From assembly GCA_963708165.1 (NCBI GenBank), contig OY970187.1, positions 3,286,001 to 3,350,000 of the forward strand: 64,000 bases of DNA, written 5' to 3'. The stretch is from Rubricoccus sp963708165. Lineage in GTDB: Bacteria; Bacteroidota; Rhodothermia; Rhodothermales; Rubricoccaceae. The notes beneath the pieces are model-generated. The model saw only the letters and a program-made list of their open reading frames with translations. It was not told the DNA's origin and did not search any database. Each line of letters begins with the position of its first letter. Position 1 is the stretch's first letter. The position numbers and the translations under genes were made by a program. Of this stretch, positions 26,598 through 35,829 are shown piece by piece.

Positions 26598-28304
26598 ATG
26601 GAGATCTTCGAATTAGTCGTCGGCGCCGTTGGCGATTTTCTCGCCATCCCGCTCGTCATCATTCTGCTCGGGACTGGTCTGTTTCTGACCATCAAGCTGG
26701 GCTTTATCCAGTTCAGGCGCCTCGGCCACGGCGTCGCCGTCGCCACCGGCCGCTACGACGATCCCGACGAGCCCGGCGACGTGAGCCACTTTCAGGCTCT
26801 CACGACGGCGCTTTCGGCTACCGTCGGCGTGGGCAACATCGCAGGCGTCGCCATCGCGATCCACATCGGCGGCCCCGGCGCGCTGTTCTGGATGTGGGTA
26901 ACGGCCATCCTCGGCATGGCGACCAAGTACTCCGAGGTGACCCTCGCGCAGAAGTACCGCGACGTACACGTCGATGAGGACGGCAAGGCATGGGAGGGCT
27001 CCGTCTCTGGCGGCCCGATGTACTACATCGAACGCGGACTCGGCAAGAAGTGGAAGCCCGTCGCGGTCTTTTTCGCGGGCGCCCTCATGGTGACCTCGTT
27101 TATGACCGGCAACGCGGTGCAGGCCAACACGGTCGCAACCCAGATGTTCGACTCGTTCGGCATCGCGACGTGGATGACCGGGCTCGTGACCGCCACCATT
27201 GTCGGCATCGTGATCCTGGGCGGTATCAGCCGCATCGGCAAGGTGACGAGCATCGTGGCGCCGGTCATGGCCGCCGTCTACGTGGCGGGAGCACTGCTCA
27301 TCCTGATCCTCAACTTCGACGCCGTCCCCGCGGCGTTCGCGTCCATCTTTACCGAGGCGTTCAACCCCACCTCTGGCGTCGCCGGAACGGGTCTGGGCGT
27401 GTTTCTCACCACGATGATGTTCGGCGTGCAGCGGGGGCTGTTCTCCAACGAGGCCGGGCAGGGCTCCGCGCCCATCGCCCACTCGGCCGCCAAGACGGAT
27501 GAGCCTGTTTCCGAGGGCGCGGTTGCACTCTTGGAGCCGTTTATCGACACCATCATCATCTGCACCATGACAGGGCTGGTGCTGATCTCGACCGGCGCCT
27601 ACACCGCCACGGCGCCCGCGCCGATCGACCTCGGCGCATCCAACATTTCCATCGTGCAGGCCGACGAAGACGGTACGTTCGAAACGGTGATCGGCGGTGG
27701 CGAGCCCATCCGCTATGAGGCAGGTGTGGCACAAGGCAGCGCACAGGTCGGCCGTTTCAACGTGGGCGTGGATCAGCTCTACATCGACGAGGCGCAGACG
27801 CAGCCATTCTCCGGCACGGTAGATCCCGGCACGCGCGCCGCGCTCACCGCCGACGGTGCCGTGGTCGAGATGCTCTACGGCAACACAGTCCGCACGAGCG
27901 CGCCGTTGACCACGCTCGGCTTCGAACGCGGCCTCGCGCCCATCGGCTGGAGCCCCGTGGGCAAGTACATCGTGCTGATCTCGGTGCTCCTGTTTGCGAT
28001 CTCTACGTCCATCTCGTGGAGCTACTACGGCGACCGCTGCGCGAACTACCTCTTCGGTGCCAAGGCGATCCTGCCGTTCAAGGCCGTTTTCGTGGTCATG
28101 CACTTCGTCGGCGCCGTGCTGGCGGTGACCACGATCTGGGACCTGGGAGACGTGGCGCTCTCGCTCGTGACGATCCCGAACGTGATCGCGCTCGTGTTCC
28201 TCTCCGGCGTCCTCAAGAAGATGACGGACTCGTACTTCGAGCGGAAGCCGTGGATCGAGAACGAGGAGGCGCACAAGAAGGCCAAGGCCGAAGGCCGCCT
28301 CTAG
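26598..28304 (+). CDS. Alanine/glycine:cation symporter (AGCS family)
   Basis: A 568-residue sodium-coupled amino-acid importer of the AGCS family in the inner membrane. Family signatures include GGISRIGKVTSIVAPVMA and the conserved FGVQRGLFSNEAGQGSAPIAH. About ten membrane segments are visible. Typical members are 450-500 residues; here about 100 polar residues are inserted after TGLVLISTGAYTATAPAPID (about 335-440), probably an extracytoplasmic domain. Co-located sodium/proton antiporters fit a marine Na+ cycle. Only one copy of the dispersed motif lies inside. A TATCTTCG box lies 40 bases upstream. Confidence 0.92.
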   Translation: MEIFELVVGAVGDFLAIPLVIILLGTGLFLTIKLGFIQFRRLGHGVAVATGRYDDPDEPGDVSHFQALTTALSATVGVGNIAGVAIAIHIGGPGALFWMWVTAILGMATKYSEVTLAQKYRDVHVDEDGKAWEGSVSGGPMYYIERGLGKKWKPVAVFFAGALMVTSFMTGNAVQANTVATQMFDSFGIATWMTGLVTATIVGIVILGGISRIGKVTSIVAPVMAAVYVAGALLILILNFDAVPAAFASIFTEAFNPTSGVAGTGLGVFLTTMMFGVQRGLFSNEAGQGSAPIAHSAAKTDEPVSEGAVALLEPFIDTIIICTMTGLVLISTGAYTATAPAPIDLGASNISIVQADEDGTFETVIGGGEPIRYEAGVAQGSAQVGRFNVGVDQLYIDEAQTQPFSGTVDPGTRAALTADGAVVEMLYGNTVRTSAPLTTLGFERGLAPIGWSPVGKYIVLISVLLFAISTSISWSYYGDRCANYLFGAKAILPFKAVFVVMHFVGAVLAVTTIWDLGDVALSLVTIPNVIALVFLSGVLKKMTDSYFERKPWIENEEAHKKAKAEGRL

Positions 28305-28310
28305 CCCCGC

Positions 28311-28350
28311 CGCCTCTGGCGCCCGCGTGGCGCCAGAGGCGTTCTGTTTT
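28311..28350 (+). terminator. Terminator hairpin built from two motif copies
   Basis: A 13-bp perfect stem (28311-28323 with 28329-28341) with loop CGCGT is followed by TTCTGTTTT. It begins six bases after the symporter stop. Each stem arm contains one copy of the dispersed motif, so an inverted pair serves as an intrinsic terminator. Confidence 0.85.
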
Positions 28351-28386
28351 GACCGAGTTGTTTTCCGCCAGAGGCCCCGCCGCTCC

Positions 28387-29007
28387 ATGCTGACCGTCGT
28401 CGATCATCCTCTTCTCGCGCGCGCCGTGACCACGCTGCGAGACAAGACCACGCCGCACGGCGAGTTCCGACAGGTTCTCAACGACGCCGCGGCCATCCTG
28501 GCCTACGAGGCGCTGCGGACCGTCCCGACCGAGACAGTGGCGGTGGAGACGCCGCTGGAGACGACCGAGGGCGTCAAGCTGGCGCAGGAGGTCGTGGTCG
28601 TGCCCGTGCTCCGCGCCGGGCTGGGACTGGTGGACGGCTTCGTGCGCTTCGTGCCCGAGGCCCGCGTGGGCCACCTGGGTATGTACCGCGACGAGACCAC
28701 GCACCGGCCCGTCGACTACTACTCCAACATCCCGACCGTGCGCGGCGCGCGCGTGTTCGTGGTCGACCCGATGCTCGCGACCGGCGGCTCGGCCTCTGGC
28801 GCGCTGAGCCACCTCAAGCAGCGTGGCGCGGATCACTTGACGTTTGTCTGCCTGGTTGCAGCGCCAGAGGGCGTGGCACGGCTCGAAGAGTTCCACCCCG
28901 ACGTGGACATCGTGACGGCGGCGCTGGACCGCGAGCTGGACGATAAGGCCTACATCCGGCCCGGCCTGGGCGACGCGGGCGACCGCATTTTCGGGACGCA
29001 TCCATGA
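28387..29007 (+). CDS. upp: Uracil phosphoribosyltransferase
   Basis: A 206-residue enzyme making UMP from uracil and PRPP (pyrimidine salvage). The PRPP loop is VFVVDPMLATGGSASGAL (about 120-137); the early segment VVDHPLLARAVTTLRD and the C-terminal GLGDAGDRIFGT motif that binds uracil are standard. The ATG at 28387 is the family start, although the frame is open upstream. Its stop overlaps the next start (ATGA), coupling it to the nhaC-type antiporter, an unusual partner. Confidence 0.95.
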   Translation: MLTVVDHPLLARAVTTLRDKTTPHGEFRQVLNDAAAILAYEALRTVPTETVAVETPLETTEGVKLAQEVVVVPVLRAGLGLVDGFVRFVPEARVGHLGMYRDETTHRPVDYYSNIPTVRGARVFVVDPMLATGGSASGALSHLKQRGADHLTFVCLVAAPEGVARLEEFHPDVDIVTAALDRELDDKAYIRPGLGDAGDRIFGTHP

Positions 29008-30789
29008 GTCGGGTCTTTGCTTCCAAGTACGCGCTTCTCGCGCTCGTCCTCATCGTCTTCGCGAGCGTCGCGCTCGCGCAGGACGCCGCTCCGCCAGAGG
29101 CCATCGCGCAGGTCGCCGATTCGCTCGCCTCTGGCGACGCGCCGGTCACGCTACAGGAAGCTCCGCCAGAGGCTCCCGACGCCCAACGCGGGCTGGTGGT
29201 CGCTGCTGCCTGCGGTCCTCGCGATTGGCGCGGCTCTGGCGTTTCGGCAGGTGATCGTCGCGCTGTTTCTCGGCGTGTGGGTGGGCGCGTGGATCGCCTC
29301 TGGCGACCCGGCGCTGGGCTGGTTTACGGGCTTCTTCGAGGCGATCCAGACCTACATCCTGGAGGCACTGACCGATGGCGGGCACGGCGCGATCATCTTG
29401 TTCTCGCTCCTCATCGGCGGGCTCGTGGGCTTGATTCAGAAGGGAGGAGGCACGCAGGCGATTGTGCACCTGGTGACGAAGTGGGCAAAGTCGGCCGGGC
29501 GCGGGCAACTCGCGACGGCGTTTCTGGGCATCACCATCTTCTTCGACGACTACGCCAACACGCTCATCGTCGGCGGCACGATGCGGCCGATCACGGACTC
29601 GCTGCGCATCTCGCGCGAGAAGCTGGCCTACATCGTGGACTCGACCGCGGCGCCCGTGGCCTGTATCGCGCTCGTCACGACGTGGATCGGGACGGAGGTG
29701 GGCTACATCAGCGAGGCCATCGCGCAGATTCCGGACTACGACGAGGCGGCCTACTCGGTCTTTCTCAACTCTATCGGGTACTCGTTTTACCCGCTTCTGG
29801 CGATCTTTTTCGTGTTCATGGTGGCGGGCATGAAGCGCGATTTTGGGCCGATGCTGAGTGCGGAACGCCGCGCCCGGACGACCGGGCAACTCTTCCGTCC
29901 CGGGGCCAAAGTCGGCGTGGCTGAAGCGGACGCGCACTTGCTGGAGCCCAACGAAGGCACGCCGTCCCGGCTCGCCAACGCGTTTGTACCCATCGGTGTG
30001 CTCGTTATAGGCGTCCTCGTCGGTCTTTACATCACGGGTAGTGAAGCTGAGGGACCGGGCGCGAGTCTGCAAGACATTATCGGCTCGGCAGATTCCTACA
30101 AGGCCATGATGTGGGCGTCGCTCGCGTCGGTCGTGACGGCCGTCGTGATGTATGTCTCGCAGCGGCTTATGTCGCTGGACGAGGCGGTGGAGTCGCTCAT
30201 GGCGGGCATGCGGACGATGCTGTTCGCGCTCATGATCCTGACGCTGGCGTGGGCGCTTTCGGGCGTCAACGAGGCGCTGGGCACGGGCGAGTTCCTCAAA
30301 GACCTGCTCTCGGATCGCCTCATCCCGGGTCTCGTGCCCGCGCTCGTGTTCATCCTCGCCGCCGCCACCGCCTTTGCGACCGGCTCTAGCTGGGGCGCGA
30401 TGGGCATCCTGATGCCGCTGGTCGTGCCTCTGGCGTGGAACGTGCTCGCCGCCGACGGCCTGCACACGGACGCCGAGTACCACCACATTATCTACAGCGC
30501 CGTCAGCGCCGTTCTCGCGGGCGCCGTCTGGGGCGACCACTGCTCGCCGATCTCGGACACGACGATCCTGAGCAGCCTCGCGAGCCAGTGCGACCACATC
30601 GACCACGTGCGGACGCAGATCCCGTACGCGCTCACGGTCGGCGGTGTCGCGCTCTTCCTCGGCACGATCCCGGCGGGCTTTGGCGCGCCGTGGTGGGCCG
30701 TGCTCCCCGTCGGCGCCATCGTGCTCTACCTGATTCTCCGCTTCGTCGGCAAACCCGTCGACGAGCCCGAGGCCCTGGTGACCGCGTGA
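29004..30789 (+). pseudogene. nhaC: NhaC-family Na+/H+ antiporter, broken by one frameshift
   Basis: A gene of about 595 codons. The start overlaps the upp stop, with an initial hydrophobic signal-like segment (FASKYALLALVLIVFASVALAQ). A motif-rich linker then leads to the antiporter: conserved FLGITIFFDDYANTLIVGGTMRP, STAAPVACIALVTTWIG, and GSSWGAMGILMPLVVPLAW, with about eleven membrane segments in all. NhaC-type proteins exchange Na+ for H+ across the inner membrane. The frame shifts at about 29174-29184, in the linker: the first frame reads APPEAP, the second continues TPNAGWWSLLPAVLAIG. The gene is one base too long, most simply a sequencing insertion. Confidence 0.85.
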
Positions 30790-30838
30790 TTCCCGCCAGA
30801 GGCTTCCGGCCGATCCCCGCGCCTCTGGCGCCACGCGC

Positions 30839-31558
30839 ATGACGCCAGAGGTCCTCTATCTCGACAACCACCTGCTGGTCGTCGCCAAACCTGCCGGCCT
30901 GCTTTCGCAGGGCGATTCTACGGGCGACCGCGACGTGGCCAACTGGGCCAAGGCGTTTCTCAAGCGCGAGTTCAACAAGCCTGGCAACGTGTTCGTGGGG
31001 TTGGTGCAGCGCCTGGACCGCCCGGCCTCTGGCGTGATGGTCCTCGCGCGAACGAGCAAGGCCGCGAGCCGCCTGACCGAGCAGTTCAGCAAACGGAAGG
31101 TGGAGAAGGTGTACCTCGCGATGGTCGAGGGCAAGCTGGAAGGCGACGGGCGGCTGGAAGACTGGCTCGTCAAGACGCACGACAAGGAGACCGGCACGCG
31201 CGTCCGGCGGGTCTCGCAGACGGCCTCTGGCGCGAAAAAGGCAGTCCTCAACTGGCGCGCGCTCGCCACGGTCAGTGGGCGGACGCTCGTCCGCGTCGTG
31301 CTCGAAACCGGTCGGCCGCACCAAGTCCGCGTGCAACTGAGCGCGATGGGCCACCCCATCGTGGGCGACCTGCGCTACGCCGCACCGGTCCCGTTGGGCG
31401 ACGGCCACAGCATCGCACTCCACGCCGCGCACCTCGCAATCGACCACCCCACGCAGAAGGACCGCCGCCGCTTTACCGCGGCGCCGCCAGAGGCCTGGGG
31501 CAGCGATTTCGAGCGGCCGATCGAAGCGGAACTGAGGATTCTCGCGGGTAGAGAGTAG
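30839..31558 (+). CDS. RluA-family RNA pseudouridine synthase
   Basis: A 239-residue pseudouridine synthase of the RluA/RluC/RluD group without an S4 domain. The active-site segment VQRLDRPASGVMVLART replaces the usual HRLD with QRLD but keeps the catalytic aspartate. ETGRPHQVRVQLSAMGHPIVGD and HAAHLAIDHP are family blocks. The RNA target (rRNA or tRNA) is not predictable. Three copies of the dispersed motif encode ASG within the gene, all in frame. Confidence 0.9.
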   Translation: MTPEVLYLDNHLLVVAKPAGLLSQGDSTGDRDVANWAKAFLKREFNKPGNVFVGLVQRLDRPASGVMVLARTSKAASRLTEQFSKRKVEKVYLAMVEGKLEGDGRLEDWLVKTHDKETGTRVRRVSQTASGAKKAVLNWRALATVSGRTLVRVVLETGRPHQVRVQLSAMGHPIVGDLRYAAPVPLGDGHSIALHAAHLAIDHPTQKDRRRFTAAPPEAWGSDFERPIEAELRILAGRE

Positions 31559-31619
31559 TAAACAAGAGAGTCAGAAGCCTCTGGCGAGGGGGGGCAACCG
31601 CATGTGCGTCCTGGGTCTT

Positions 31620-31637
31620 GCCTCTGGCGCCAGAGGC
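31620..31637. repeat. Inverted motif pair upstream of the YceH gene
   Basis: A perfect 18-bp tail-to-tail palindrome in the 111-base spacer. Confidence 0.9.
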
Positions 31638-31669
31638 GCAGAGTTTCCTCCAGCCTATCTGATGCCCCG

Positions 31670-32320
31670 ATGCCCAACCCCACGCTCGACGCCACCGAAA
31701 CCCGCGTGCTCGGCGCGCTAATCGAGAAGTCTCTCGCCACGCCCGACTCGTACCCGCTCACGACCAACGCGCTCGTCGCGGCGTGCAACCAGCGGTCCTC
31801 GCGCGATCCGGTGACGGACCTGAGCGAGCGCGAGGTGACGCAGGCCGTCGAGCGCGTCAAGCGGCGCCACTCGGCAGGCGTGGCCTCTGGCGCCGGGCAC
31901 CGCGTGACCAAGCTGCGGCACACCGTCGACATCGCGCTTGGCCTTTCGCGGCGCGAACTGGCCGTTCTGGCGGTGCTCATGCTTCGCGGGCCGCAGACGC
32001 CCGGCGAGATCCGCACGCGCGTCGGGCGCATGGCCGAGATGGCGAGCGTGAGCGACGCCGAGGACGCGCTGTGGATGCTGACCGAGCGCGAGGAGCCTCT
32101 GGCGGCCAAGCTGCCGCGCGAGCCGGGCCGGAGCGCTGACCGCTACGCGCACACGCTTTCGGGCGATGTCGCCGTCCCCGCGCCAGAGGCCGCCGACGAG
32201 TCCGAGGAGCCACGCGAACCTGCCGCGACGCTGGCCGAGCGCGTGGACACGCTGGAAGCGCTCGTGGAGTCTCTGAGCACCGATCTGGCGGACCTGAAAG
32301 CGCAACTCGGCGCCGAGTAG
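31670..32320 (+). CDS. YceH family protein (DUF480)
   Basis: A 216-residue protein of the YceH/DUF480 family: two winged-helix domains, the first with LDATETRVLGALIEKSLATPDSYPLTTNALVAACNQRSSRDPV, the second with LSRRELAVLAVLMLRGPQTPGEIRTRV. A C-terminal coiled coil (LAERVDTLEALVESLSTDLADLKAQL) is typical. The family's role is unknown; it resembles DNA-binding regulators. The ATG at 31670 matches the family start. Confidence 0.93.
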   Translation: MPNPTLDATETRVLGALIEKSLATPDSYPLTTNALVAACNQRSSRDPVTDLSEREVTQAVERVKRRHSAGVASGAGHRVTKLRHTVDIALGLSRRELAVLAVLMLRGPQTPGEIRTRVGRMAEMASVSDAEDALWMLTEREEPLAAKLPREPGRSADRYAHTLSGDVAVPAPEAADESEEPREPAATLAERVDTLEALVESLSTDLADLKAQLGAE

Positions 32321-32437
32321 CACGCCCCGCGCCAGAGGCCTCTAGCGCTGCGAGAACGATGACATGCTCGGACGTTTTGCTGTGACATTGGGCTGACACC
32401 CGCACGCCCGATCTTGAGGCAATCAACCTCTAGAAAC

Positions 32438-33115
32438 ATGCTGCACGCGCTCCCACGGCCCTCCATCGGGCCGACCAACATTGAGCTGGCGGACATCCTC
32501 GGGCAGATGGCCGAACTGCTCACGCGCTCCGGCGAGCCCAACCCCTACCGCGTCCAGGCATACCTGCAAGCCGCGGCAATGCTTCGCGACCTGGACGAGC
32601 CGGTCGTGGAGATCTACGGCGCCGGTGGCCGAGACGCGCTGACCGAGCTTCCCGGCATCGGCGTGGCGCTCGCAGGCCACCTCGCGGACTACATCGAGCG
32701 CGGGCGCGTGGGCCTGCGGGACCGGCTTCTGGCGGCGGACGACCCGGCGGCGCTACTGATGACCGTCCCCGGCATCGGCGAATCGCTCGCGCGCACGCTG
32801 GTCGAAGCGGGCATTCGCACGCTGACCTCGCTGGAGCGCGCCTCGCACGACGGCCGACTGGCCGAGATCGCAGGCTTCGGCCCGCGCCGCTTGGAAGCGA
32901 TTCGTCTGCAACTCAACTCCATCCTGAACAAGTCCGCGCGCCGCCGCGAGCGCAAGGTGCGTCGCCAGATGGCCCGCCTGTCCTCCGCTCGCCGCCGTGA
33001 GGACGACGCCCTGGCCTCCCCGCCAGAGGCCTCTGGCGGTGTGGACAGCGAGACCATGCCCGAGGCGCAGCCTCTGGCGACGATCTACACGCTGTTCCCG
33101 CCTGCGGCTGCTTAG
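32438..33115 (+). CDS. Helix-hairpin-helix protein resembling the N-terminal part of PolX
   Basis: A 225-residue protein. Residues 10-60 (NIELADILGQMAELLTRSGEPNPYRVQAYLQAAAMLRDL) match the N-terminal HHH domain of X-family DNA polymerases (PolX). Two more helix-hairpin-helix units follow: LTELPGIGVALAGHLADYI and LMTVPGIGESLARTLVEAGI, then a third at IAGFGPRRLEAIR. No polymerase or PHP nuclease domain follows, so it is a DNA-binding protein derived from that module. The C-terminus is basic then low-complexity, with a head-to-head motif pair at 33021-33038 encoding PPEASGG. Start is ATG at 32438; an upstream TTG at 32414 is less likely. Confidence 0.82.
   Translation: MLHALPRPSIGPTNIELADILGQMAELLTRSGEPNPYRVQAYLQAAAMLRDLDEPVVEIYGAGGRDALTELPGIGVALAGHLADYIERGRVGLRDRLLAADDPAALLMTVPGIGESLARTLVEAGIRTLTSLERASHDGRLAEIAGFGPRRLEAIRLQLNSILNKSARRRERKVRRQMARLSSARRREDDALASPPEASGGVDSETMPEAQPLATIYTLFPPAAA
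33021..33038. repeat. Head-to-head motif pair inside the helix-hairpin-helix gene
   Basis: A perfect 18-bp palindrome encoding PPEASGG in the disordered tail. Confidence 0.9.
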
Positions 33116-33133
33116 GACTTAGACGAAGCCCAG

Positions 33134-33233
33134 TGATGTCATTGCGAGGAGCGCAGCGACGCGGCAATCTGGAGCATCCGAGCGCTGAGTCACCAGATCG
33201 CCGCGCTTCGCTCGCGACGACAGCACGCTTTTC
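33134..33233. repeat. Intergenic imperfect inverted repeat (REP/MITE-like)
   Basis: The left arm ATGTCATTGCGAGGAGCGCA and onwards to GCGGCAATCTGG is roughly mirrored by CCAGATCGCCGCGCTTCGCT and onwards to GACGACAG. Such arms are common in intergenic mobile repeats of many phyla. It sits between convergent genes and is unrelated to the 10-mer. Confidence 0.6.
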
Positions 33234-33277
33234 GGCTAGGTCGTTAGAGCCTCTGGCGGCACGTTTGTCGCCAGAGG

Positions 33278-34332
33278 CTACTCGCCTTTGCGCTCCGCGA
33301 AGTCGAGGAACCGGTTCGCGACCGCCTGCGCGAGGTGCGGCGAGCTTCCCCACGCGCGGTTGTTCGCAATCACGTTGAGCGTGACGCCGCCAGAGGCCGC
33401 CTTGTAGGCCAGCGCCGTCGTCTCGTCGATCATGCGGCGGGCCTGGGCGGTTTCCGAGAGCGCCGGAACGGGCTTGTCGAACGGATACGCAAGCTCGAAC
33501 GCCTCGATTGTGCTTCATGTCGATCGGGTTGAGCAACCGCACGACGGCCTCGCCCGACGCCGGACGTGAACTGCTCGTCGGCCAGCTCCCACTTGCGTTT
33601 GAGCGACGGCAGCCATGTCCAATGGCTGAACACGCGGCCGATCTTGCGGCTCGCCATCCACGCCGCGAAGCCGGGCGTGAGCATGTGCTCGGAGCGCACT
33701 TCCAAGTGGTAGGCTACGTCGCCTGGTGCCTCGCGAAAAAACGCGTCCCAGTCGCCGATGTACGCCTCTGGCGCAGGCGCGTCGCGCTGGCGGATGTATT
33801 CCTGCTCTACCAGGATGCCCGCGAGTTTAACGCCCAATGCGTCCGCCAGAGGCGCAACGAATTGGTGCGTGAAGCCTCTGGCGTCGAGGTAGCGCTCGTT
33901 CTCCACGAACGTCATGCGGCCGTCTACGCGGCGCGGGAGCACGCGCGAGACAAACTCGCGCGGCGCCTTGACAACGAACCGCGCGTTGGCAGGCGCGGCA
34001 TCGATGTACTGCTGGAGAATGAACAGGTTGTTCTCCGGCCGCCCATCGGGCTTGAGTAGCGGGCGGTAGTAGAGAAAATCCAGTTCCAGCACGTTGAAGT
34101 GCTCAAAGTAGTCCGCGACCGACGCGATGGGCAGTAGCTGCTCCTGAAAGCTTTTGCCGCCCACTTTCTTGCTGCGTGTCGTCACCTCGCCCGCCCACAC
34201 ATCTCGCGGGTAAATCGTGTCGATCCACCCCGCGTACCGGTCCGAGGCGGTTCCGAAGCGCAGGTGCTTGTGAATGCGGCGGAAGTCGAAGCGCTCGGCC
34301 TCGGCGCGGCGGTCGTCAACAGGTCTGGACAC
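33278..34332 (-). pseudogene. DUF72 family protein, broken by two frameshifts
   Basis: A gene of about 350 codons of the DUF72/YecE family, TIM-barrel proteins of unknown function. Family segments: HLRFGTASDRYAGWIDTIYP, NVLELDFLYYRPL, FVVKAPREFVSRVLP, and in the restored C-terminal frame RLLNPIDMKHN, then EAFELAYPFDKPVPALSETAQ and NNRAWGSSPHLAQAVANRFL. The frame changes at about 33552 and again at about 33506; each is one base too many. The restored reading ends at TAG 33278-33280, which overlaps a motif copy. Two separate insertions in one short gene suggest consensus errors or real decay. Confidence 0.78.
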
Positions 34333-34379
34333 GGTCGGAGGGAGAGGTTGGGAAGAGCGCCATCAAAAGTCCCAATCCC

Positions 34380-34397
34380 GCCTCTGGCGCCAGAGGC
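34380..34397. repeat. Inverted motif pair, part of a composite repeat
   Basis: A perfect 18-bp tail-to-tail palindrome. It is followed after four bases by a 25-bp segment (34402-34426) nearly identical to one at 46090-46114 beside another such palindrome. Confidence 0.9.
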
Positions 34398-34401
34398 GAG
34401 C

Positions 34402-34426
34402 GGGAAGCAGCTTTGCTCGGAACTCG
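34402..34426. repeat. 25-bp dispersed segment, first copy
   Basis: GGGAAGCAGCTTTGCTCGGA and the next five bases differ by one base from 46090-46114. Both copies lie four bases after a motif palindrome and near gene ends. Confidence 0.8.
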
Positions 34427-34429
34427 GAA

Positions 34430-35560
34430 CTAGGCGCCAGAGGCCTTCTTCTTGCTCCCGAACAGCACCTCGCCCACCGTCTTGCCCGCGACCGCAAAGC
34501 CTATCACCAGAATGGCGTAGTACGCGATAAGGCGCCAACCGAGTAGCGCCGGTCCGCCCGCGCCCTCCGGCAGAAGAGGGGAGAGGAACAGCAGGTAGAG
34601 CCCCTCCATGCCGCCCGAGCCGCCGGGCGTCGGCAGCGCGATCCCCACGAGCCAGAGCGCCGCCGTGCGGAGGTAAAACAGGAACGGCCGTGCGATGGAG
34701 GCGACCGCGAACGCGGCGTACAGCGCGATGGCGTAGCGCGAGCACCAGATGAGGACGGTCAGACCGAACCCTTTGAGGTAAAACGCCAGAGGCTGCGCCC
34801 GGAGGATGCGCGCCTGCCGCCTCAGCTTTCGCGCTTGGTCCTGCACCTGCCCCTCGAAGCGGCGCAAAAACTTGAGCCGCACCACCTTGCCCGCTACCCA
34901 CTCAATGAGTTGGGGCCGCACGAGCGTGGCATATGCGAAGAACGAGATCCACGACAGCAACCCGATCAGATACAGCGCGACGGTCCCGATGCTGATCGCG
35001 CCCAGCGCTGTCGGGAAGACCGGCAACTCGAACGCGAACACGAACAGGGTCACGATGAGCACAGCAAACCACACCTGATCCATCAGCATCGAGAACAGCA
35101 TGTACGCCGAGACCTGCCCGAACGGCAGGTCGTTCTCCTTCGCGATGAAGTACGCCGCAAACGGCCCGCCACCGAGAGCAGACGGGGTAATCGCCGACAG
35201 GAAATCCCAGGTCACCTGTCCCTTGTATGCCTGCCGCACATTGAGCGCGCCGCGCGAAATGAGCCGCAACCTGAGCGCCGCAAACGTGATCTGAAGGCCC
35301 AGCGCGAGGATCGCCAGCGCCAGAAGCCCCGGCCGGAACTGCTGCGCCACCATGACCAGATCCGCGCCCTCGGTCGTAAACGCCACAATGCCGACGATCG
35401 CGATCAAGCTCAGCGCGACCGGCCAGATCACGTCCCGAAAGCGCACCGAGCCCTGCCGTACAGGCGGCTCCAGCGGGAGCGCCTCTGGCGAGTCGTCGTC
35501 CGCCAGAGGCGGAGGGGCAGAGGAGAGCGTGTCCAGAACGGCGTGGGGAAGGTCGGGCAC
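34430..35560 (-). CDS. Flippase-like lysylphosphatidylglycerol synthase TM-region protein
   Basis: A 376-residue integral membrane protein with about eight membrane segments, of the UPF0104/LPG-synthase-transmembrane (flippase-like) family. Conserved signs are RLISRGALNVRQAYKGQVTWDFLSAITPSALGGGPFAAYFI and the late GIALPTPGGSGGMEGLYLLFL. Related proteins include the flippase domain of MprF and are thought to move lipids or lipid-linked molecules; the substrate is unknown. The catalytic soluble domain of MprF is absent. The cytoplasmic N-terminus is motif-coded and Pro-rich; the C-terminus ends in KKKASGA, with the stop codon next to a motif copy. Confidence 0.88.
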   Translation of the reverse strand: MPDLPHAVLDTLSSAPPPLADDDSPEALPLEPPVRQGSVRFRDVIWPVALSLIAIVGIVAFTTEGADLVMVAQQFRPGLLALAILALGLQITFAALRLRLISRGALNVRQAYKGQVTWDFLSAITPSALGGGPFAAYFIAKENDLPFGQVSAYMLFSMLMDQVWFAVLIVTLFVFAFELPVFPTALGAISIGTVALYLIGLLSWISFFAYATLVRPQLIEWVAGKVVRLKFLRRFEGQVQDQARKLRRQARILRAQPLAFYLKGFGLTVLIWCSRYAIALYAAFAVASIARPFLFYLRTAALWLVGIALPTPGGSGGMEGLYLLFLSPLLPEGAGGPALLGWRLIAYYAILVIGFAVAGKTVGEVLFGSKKKASGA

Positions 35561-35725
35561 GCCCTACGGGGGCGTCGGGGCAAAGATACCCGAGACTCGG
35601 GTGTTGCCTGGGGCCTCTGGCGCGAAGGGACGCGCGAGCGCAGATGCTGCGTCCCGCCAGAGGCAGGGCTACGCAGAGGGCGTCACCATTTCATTCAAAG
35701 GCCAAGGCTCTGGCGCCAGAGGCGG

Positions 35726-35756
35726 TTGTGACGGCTGTCCTCCCTCGGTACCTTCG
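35726..35756 (+). promoter_or_regulatory. Candidate promoter of the complex I operon
   Basis: TTGTG (35726-35730) and TACCTTCG (35749-35756) are 18 bases apart. The pair fits the -33 TTTG/-7 TAnnTTTG promoter of Bacteroidota and relatives. It lies 73 bases before the nuoJ start codon. Prediction by pattern only. Confidence 0.4.
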
Positions 35757-35829
35757 CGAGCACTTCCCGGCGGCGCGTGCTTTTCCCTCTGCACCGTGTG
35801 TCCGGCCTGCCCGGCTCCCTCACCCATCC

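Noticed and set aside
29004..29924. A separate 306-residue protein starting at 29004
   Set aside because: Only its first 55-60 residues (signal-like part and linker) make sense; the rest is an out-of-frame reading of the NhaC gene after a one-base shift.
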